Shown: piece after piece, positions 59,574 through 64,000 of the stretch
How the letters are laid out: every line of letters starts with the position of its first letter
Numbering within the stretch: position 1 is the stretch's first letter
DNA from: Saltatorellus ferox
GTDB lineage: Bacteria > Planctomycetota > UBA1135 > GCA-002686595
Length of the DNA: 64,000 nucleotides
Assembly (NCBI GenBank): GCA_007751475.1
Contig: CP036434.1
Location: 1,860,001-1,924,000 of the forward strand
Direction: 5' to 3'
Translations under genes and position numbers: made by a program
Notes under the pieces: model-generated
The model's database searches: none
Seen by the model: the letters and a program-made list of their open reading frames with translations, nothing else
What the model was told of the DNA's origin: nothing

Positions 59574-62500
59574 TTACCGCAGGATCGGGCGCAGCTTCAC
59601 GTCTCGGAACTCGATGTACGAGCCTTCGGACTGGAGGCAGAGGTGGCCCGCGACTTCCGCGCACCAGTCCGCTGCGTTCTGCAGGACGCCGTTCACCCGC
59701 AGCTCCACGCGCGGACCGTCGACCAGGATGTCGTAGCGGTTCCACTCGCCCAGCGGCTTCTCCGAGGACGGCGCGCTCCTCGTCGTGTGGCGGCCCTCGG
59801 TGCGGCGCGGGTTGGCCTGCATCGGGAACTCGTCGATGTTCCAGAAGTCGCCCGCGCTGCCCGACTGGAGCTGCGCCTCGATGGAGCGAGGCCAGACCTT
59901 GTCCGGACCGATCTGGCGCAGCAGGACGCCCGAGTTGCCCGCGCCCCTCGTGGGCTCGAAGCGCCACTCCAGCGTCAGGCGGTAGTTCGTGAACGTCTCC
60001 CTGGTCCTGAGGTAGCCCGCGGGGCTGCCGCCGCACTGCAGGACGCCGTTCTCGACGCTCCAGACATCATCGAAGCCCTTCGAGTCGTCGGTGAGATGGA
60101 ACGTCCACGCGTCCATGTTCGTGCCGTCGAAGAGCACGATCTCCTCGCCGTACGTGGGCTCAGCCGCAGCGTCCGCGGAGAGGAAGGCCACGAGATCCGC
60201 CAGATCCTGGGGCTCCAGCCCGAGCGCTGCGCCCTCGGGCATCGTCGAGATCGTCTGCTTCTTGCGCGCGACCACGTCGTCTGCGTCGAGCGTGACGCGG
60301 TCGCCGTTCGTCGAGAGCAAGGAAAGAGTCGGCCCGTCCGCCAGCAGGAACCCTGAGTACAGGAGTCCGTCGCTCGTCTGGATGACGTACGTATCGTAGC
60401 CGAAGGCGATGCCCGCGCTCGGGTTCAGGATCGCGTCGTAGAGCGCGTCCGTCGCCAGCTTCTTGGCAATCTGCGTGAGCTCTGGCCCGAGGTCGGCGCC
60501 GAGGCGCGTGTCACCGAGCTGAAACGCATGGCAGGTGATGCACTGGGCGCGCGAGGCGTCCATGTAGAGCTCGCGCCCGCGCTGGACGTCGCCTTGGAGT
60601 TCCAGTAGCTCTGCGATAGACGGCGCGTCCACGCCGCCGGCGCGCGGGAAATGCTGGCTCGCCAGCGCACGCACGCCGAGGTCCGGGTTGCGGAACAGCG
60701 CGGCAGCCACCGGTGACACGAGAGACGCATCGAGCTGGCCGCGCTCCTGCGCCTGAATCAGCAACAGCGCGCCACGGGGGTCCGAGGCGAGGGACTCGGC
60801 CGCCGCGAGGCGCGCTTCGGTATCGAGGCTCTTATCGGCGACGGTGGCGCTCCATTCCTTCAGAGGCTTCGGCGCTTCCGGCCGCTGCACCCAGACCTGG
60901 AACTCCACGGAGGTGCCGTTGCCACCCGCTTGATCGGTGCCGTTCTTCTCGGGGCCCGCTTGCGCCAGGAGCCGCGCGGCGCCCGACGGGACCGTGAACG
61001 CGATCTCGCTGCGAGCGTGTGCGCCGATCCCGTGGGGGAAGGTGGCATCGCCGATCTCGAGCGGCCCGCCGCCGGAGTCGCGGTCGACGTTGACGCTGCC
61101 CCAGCCCGCGGTGGCGGAGAGCCAGTGGCCCGAGAGCGCGATCTCGCGCCCGTCCTCCATCACGATGCGCGGCGCGATCCATGCGGCCCAGTCGTAGCCG
61201 TTGCCGTTGCCGCCCTCGGTGACGACGAGCCAGAGCTTGTCGACGTTCTCGAGGTCGACCTCGACGTCGACGATGCCCTTGCGCATGAGTCCGCTGTCGA
61301 AGGCCATCTCGGCGTCGCGCAGGTCCCCGTCGCTGAGGCCTGCGAAGACCGCGTACTCGCGCCAGTCATTGCCGTCACGGTTCTCGATCCACCACATCCC
61401 GTAGCCGCGCAGGTCCTCGGGGCCGGCGGTGGCGACGGTCACGACGGCGTCGGCCGCCGCCCGGCCTGGCGCGAAGGCGAGCGCGTCGATGGCGCGGCGC
61501 CTCGATGCCTCGCTCAGCGTCGGGCTCATGGCTCGCGCAAGGAAAGCGGGTACGGCGCTCGCAGGGTGGAGCCGCCATGCGAGCTTCTCGAAGCGCGCGT
61601 CCCACGCGAGCGGCGTCTCGCCGAACGCGGCGATGAGTTCGCCGTACGCCTCCTCCTCGCGCCCTTCGAACATCAGGCCGAGCGTTTCCAGGTACCAGCG
61701 GTCCTCGCCGTCGTAGGCCTCGACGAGGGAGAGCATCTCCTCCAGCGCATCACCTTCCATGGGTGTGTTGCGTAGCGCGTAGGCGCGCTCCCTGCGCTGG
61801 TGCGCGTCGGAGCCGGACACGTCACCCGGCAAGGCGACGCGCGTCGCGCCCGCTTTCGGGGCCACGCGCAGGATACGGCCGTAGGCCTTGCGGTCGCCCA
61901 TGGCGTGGCCGCCGACGCCCGGATCGTACCAGTCGCAGACGTACACGTCGCCCGTGGGTCCCAAGCACACGTCGCTCGGGCGGAACCACTGGCCGCTCTC
62001 GCCGCTGGCGTCCGCGGCAGCGCGGATCAGGAAGCCCGGGTCTAGCTCGATGCCGCTCGCCGAGCTGCGCTTTCTGTGCGCGTAGACCACCCGGGCACCG
62101 GCATCGCAGTTCAGCACGCAGTCGCCGATCCAGCCGCCCATCAGCGCGCTCTCGTAGACCGCCACGCCGGTCGGACCGCCGCCGCCGTTGATCGTTCCCA
62201 TCGGAGCGACGCCAGGATCGTCCTGGTGCCAGTGGGCGTCCTGGGTTCCCTGACCGGGCCTCCGATCCGCCTGCCACATCCGCGTGCCGTCGGCGCTGAA
62301 GTAGCCGTAGTTTCCGCCCGGCATCACCCACGTGGTGCGGCACGCCTGGTTGCCATCATCGTCGTTGTCGGCCACATACATCTCGCCGTCGCGGTCGAGG
62401 GCCACCTCGTAGATGTTGCGGAAGTTGTGGGCGTGGACCTGGATGTCGGAGCCGTCGGGCAAGAAGCTGATCACGAGGCCGCCAGTCCATGCCTTGCCAT

Positions 62501-63137
62501 CGCTGCTCACGAGTCCTGGCTTGTTGTCCGCGTACGTCGGGCCACCGCCCGCGTAGATGCTGCCCGAACGAAGCTGGAAGCCGTCGGGGCCATCGACCAC
62601 GTGGGGGCCTGCGTTGCCGACCGCCGTGTAGAGCCGACCTTCGTGGGGCACGACCGAGTGCAGGCCATGGTCGTGGTCGTAGCCGCCGAAGCCGGTCAGC
62701 ACCGTCTCGCGCCGGTCGGCCACGTCGTCTCCGTCGTCGTCGATGTACACGAACAGGTTCGGCGAGCACGAAACGTACGCGCGGTGGCCGATGACGGCGA
62801 TCCCGAGCGGCGCCACGAGGTCCTCGTCCTGGACGAACACCTTGGACGAGTCGCATTGCCCGTCGCCATCCGTGTCCTCCAGGATCACCACGCGGTCGCC
62901 GCCGTCGCGGTGCATGCCTGGGTTGCGCCCGCTCCACTGCCGGTAGTTGACGGCCTCGGTCACCCAGAGGCGGCCGCGCTCGTCGAAGTCCATCGCGGTT
63001 GGATTGAAGAGCTGTGGGGACTCGGCCCAGAGCGACACCTCGAGGCCCTCGGGCAGTTCGAACGAGTCGGGGAGATCCTGGCCGCTGGCGCTGAGGGAGA
63101 GCGCGGCGGCCACAAGAAGGAGATGGGCTCGGGGCAT
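59574..63137 (-). CDS. PVC-type heme-binding protein with NPCBM and DUF1080 domains
   Basis: The 1187-residue protein has a signal peptide (MPRAHLLLVAAALSLSASG), a PVC-type propeller (LPEGLEVSLWAESPQLFNPT, AMDFDERGRLWVTEA, LVAPLGIAVIGHRAYV), a helical HEAT-like segment, an NPCBM sugar-binding-like domain (LWLVVTEGGNGNGYDWAAWI, FPHGIGAHARSEIAF), one heme site CITCH at 866-870 and a C-terminal DUF1080/3-keto-disaccharide hydrolase-like domain (EIVLFDGTNMDAWTFHL, RLTLEWRFEP). Such proteins are a hallmark of Planctomycetes and Verrucomicrobia and may bind and oxidise sugars. The shorter start at 63137 gives the signal peptide. Confidence 0.9.
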   Translation of the reverse strand: MPRAHLLLVAAALSLSASGQDLPDSFELPEGLEVSLWAESPQLFNPTAMDFDERGRLWVTEAVNYRQWSGRNPGMHRDGGDRVVILEDTDGDGQCDSSKVFVQDEDLVAPLGIAVIGHRAYVSCSPNLFVYIDDDGDDVADRRETVLTGFGGYDHDHGLHSVVPHEGRLYTAVGNAGPHVVDGPDGFQLRSGSIYAGGGPTYADNKPGLVSSDGKAWTGGLVISFLPDGSDIQVHAHNFRNIYEVALDRDGEMYVADNDDDGNQACRTTWVMPGGNYGYFSADGTRMWQADRRPGQGTQDAHWHQDDPGVAPMGTINGGGGPTGVAVYESALMGGWIGDCVLNCDAGARVVYAHRKRSSASGIELDPGFLIRAAADASGESGQWFRPSDVCLGPTGDVYVCDWYDPGVGGHAMGDRKAYGRILRVAPKAGATRVALPGDVSGSDAHQRRERAYALRNTPMEGDALEEMLSLVEAYDGEDRWYLETLGLMFEGREEEAYGELIAAFGETPLAWDARFEKLAWRLHPASAVPAFLARAMSPTLSEASRRRAIDALAFAPGRAAADAVVTVATAGPEDLRGYGMWWIENRDGNDWREYAVFAGLSDGDLRDAEMAFDSGLMRKGIVDVEVDLENVDKLWLVVTEGGNGNGYDWAAWIAPRIVMEDGREIALSGHWLSATAGWGSVNVDRDSGGGPLEIGDATFPHGIGAHARSEIAFTVPSGAARLLAQAGPEKNGTDQAGGNGTSVEFQVWVQRPEAPKPLKEWSATVADKSLDTEARLAAAESLASDPRGALLLIQAQERGQLDASLVSPVAAALFRNPDLGVRALASQHFPRAGGVDAPSIAELLELQGDVQRGRELYMDASRAQCITCHAFQLGDTRLGADLGPELTQIAKKLATDALYDAILNPSAGIAFGYDTYVIQTSDGLLYSGFLLADGPTLSLLSTNGDRVTLDADDVVARKKQTISTMPEGAALGLEPQDLADLVAFLSADAAAEPTYGEEIVLFDGTNMDAWTFHLTDDSKGFDDVWSVENGVLQCGGSPAGYLRTRETFTNYRLTLEWRFEPTRGAGNSGVLLRQIGPDKVWPRSIEAQLQSGSAGDFWNIDEFPMQANPRRTEGRHTTRSAPSSEKPLGEWNRYDILVDGPRVELRVNGVLQNAADWCAEVAGHLCLQSEGSYIEFRDVKLRPILR

Positions 63138-63255
63138 GGGGCCAGGGTACGACGCGACGGGCTCGCTGCCGAGGCGTTTGGGGCGCTGGTCCGGCACGCC
63201 TCGGCCGCGAATCGGGCTGGTCAAGGCGAACGCCTGAAGGGTCGATAGTGCGTCC

Positions 63256-64000
63256 ATGGAGTCTGCAGCGCTTGTCACCTGTGGCCATTGTGGCCGATCC
63301 CAGCGGCCGGGCCGGACGCTCTGCGAGATGTGTTCGAACCCGCTCGGCGACGGCGGGGCGGGGGCCGGAACCTCGCCCGGGGTGCTCATGGGAAGCCAGC
63401 AGGCGTCGTTGGTGTCTCCGGGCACGGCCGCTCCGCCAGCCCATGGCATCCCCGACTATCGGGCAGCCCGCGCAGAACGAAACGGAAAGGATTTCCAGCG
63501 CGGGCTCAACTTCGTGGCCCTCGGGATTCCGCTCGCGTTCGTCTTCGGGCTGACGCCGCTGCTCCAGTACATGGGTTGGTTCCTGAAGTCGCTCTTCCAC
63601 GAGGTCGGCCACTCGGCCATCGCGATCTTCGCCGGGCACCCTGCGCTCCCGAAGATCTCCCTCAGCGGCCACGCGATGTCGGCCATTGCGGAGCCCGTGT
63701 GGATCATGCGGATCGCGGTGGTGGTGGGCACGCTGGGGCTCATCCGCGCCTACCTCCCGCCCCATGGCCGCATCGTCGCGGTCGCGGCCCTCGCGGTCGT
63801 CTACCCGCTCCTCTGCTGGACCGGCTTCGGGCACTTCATGATCCTGAGCGGAGGCCACCTGGGCGAACTCGTCGCCGGAGCGGTCTGCCTCTGGCGCTGC
63901 CTCGATGGCGAGGACTGTCACCACGATGCCGAGCGCGCCGCCTACGCCATGCTCGGCTGGTACCTGGTGGGGCAGAGCGTCTTGCTCTCGTTCGGCCTGG
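63256..64000 (+). CDS. Zinc-ribbon membrane protein with HExxH motif, 3' end missing
   Basis: The frame opens at an ATG and stays open through the window edge, giving at least 248 residues. The N-terminus has a CxxC...CxxC zinc ribbon (TCGHCG, then LCEMC), followed by a Gly/Ala-rich linker and several membrane helices. A FHEVGHSAIAIFAG motif lies at the end of a hydrophobic segment, as in M50-type site-2 proteases or other membrane HExxH enzymes; the second metal ligand is not identified. It is divergent from the PVC-type gene with 118 nt between starts. Regulated membrane proteolysis is possible but unproven. Confidence 0.7.
   Translation, partial: MESAALVTCGHCGRSQRPGRTLCEMCSNPLGDGGAGAGTSPGVLMGSQQASLVSPGTAAPPAHGIPDYRAARAERNGKDFQRGLNFVALGIPLAFVFGLTPLLQYMGWFLKSLFHEVGHSAIAIFAGHPALPKISLSGHAMSAIAEPVWIMRIAVVVGTLGLIRAYLPPHGRIVAVAALAVVYPLLCWTGFGHFMILSGGHLGELVAGAVCLWRCLDGEDCHHDAERAAYAMLGWYLVGQSVLLSFGL

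Overview
The window is GC-rich and gene-dense. It looks like chromosome from a member of the Planctomycetota, an inference from content only. The supporting signs are a PVC-type heme-binding CxxCH protein ending in a DUF1080 domain, an ECF sigma factor fused to a membrane anchor and a very large C-terminal region, a multiheme cytochrome coupled to a CRTAC1 (ASPIC/UnbV) protein, a tricorn-type protease, and four secreted proteins sharing one C-terminal module that ends in a Trp-Tyr-Arg-Asp motif. No rRNA, tRNA, CRISPR array or intact insertion sequence was found.

Layout. 1-3.5 kb: a tight five-gene operon with a YceI-like protein, a small lipoprotein, a soluble methyltransferase, a membrane methyltransferase and a type III polyketide synthase with a complete Cys-His-Asn triad. 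It probably makes an alkylresorcinol- or alkylpyrone-type lipid. 3.5-13.5 kb: a secreted protein of unknown function, the sigma factor fusion, a second large secreted protein with carboxypeptidase-regulatory-like repeats, a small membrane protein and a secreted protein carrying the shared C-terminal module. 13.6-21.1 kb: a PiT-like permease, then an alpha-glucan operon (GH13 neopullulanase-like enzyme, MalQ, short-type glucan phosphorylase). 21.1-24.7 kb: a hypothetical gene, a perfect 120-bp palindrome, a Ro60/TROVE protein (Rsr) with a structured leader, and a kynureninase-like PLP enzyme. 24.9-31.3 kb: the pentaheme cytochrome-TPR/CRTAC1 pair, OxyR, and a small unknown protein. 31.6-35.5 kb: a reprolysin-like metalloprotease, a potassium channel, and a thioredoxin-fold gene with an in-frame TGA in place of the first redox cysteine (UxxC), which is a strong selenoprotein candidate. 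35.6-40.1 kb: an RND adaptor and pump. 40.2-44.4 kb: a repeat-rich stretch with a MITE-like element and two related palindromic elements read in frame through or beside the N-termini of a PilX-like protein and a secreted protein. 44.7-54 kb: a tricorn protease, a secreted protein with the shared module, and a GntR/ABC operon of four genes overlapping by 4 nt. 54-64 kb: a papain-like protease, a FAN1-like VRR-nuclease fused to a DnaQ-type exonuclease, an APC permease with a soluble tail, the giant PVC cytochrome/DUF1080 protein, and a zinc-ribbon HExxH membrane protein cut by the window edge.

Many operon neighbours overlap as ATGA, GTGA or TTGA, so translational coupling seems common here. The points most worth following up are the UGA-containing thioredoxin with a possible bSECIS hairpin, the in-frame palindromic elements (one interrupting a signal peptide), the 120-bp perfect palindrome beside rsr, the shared C-terminal module, and the sigma factor and nuclease fusions.
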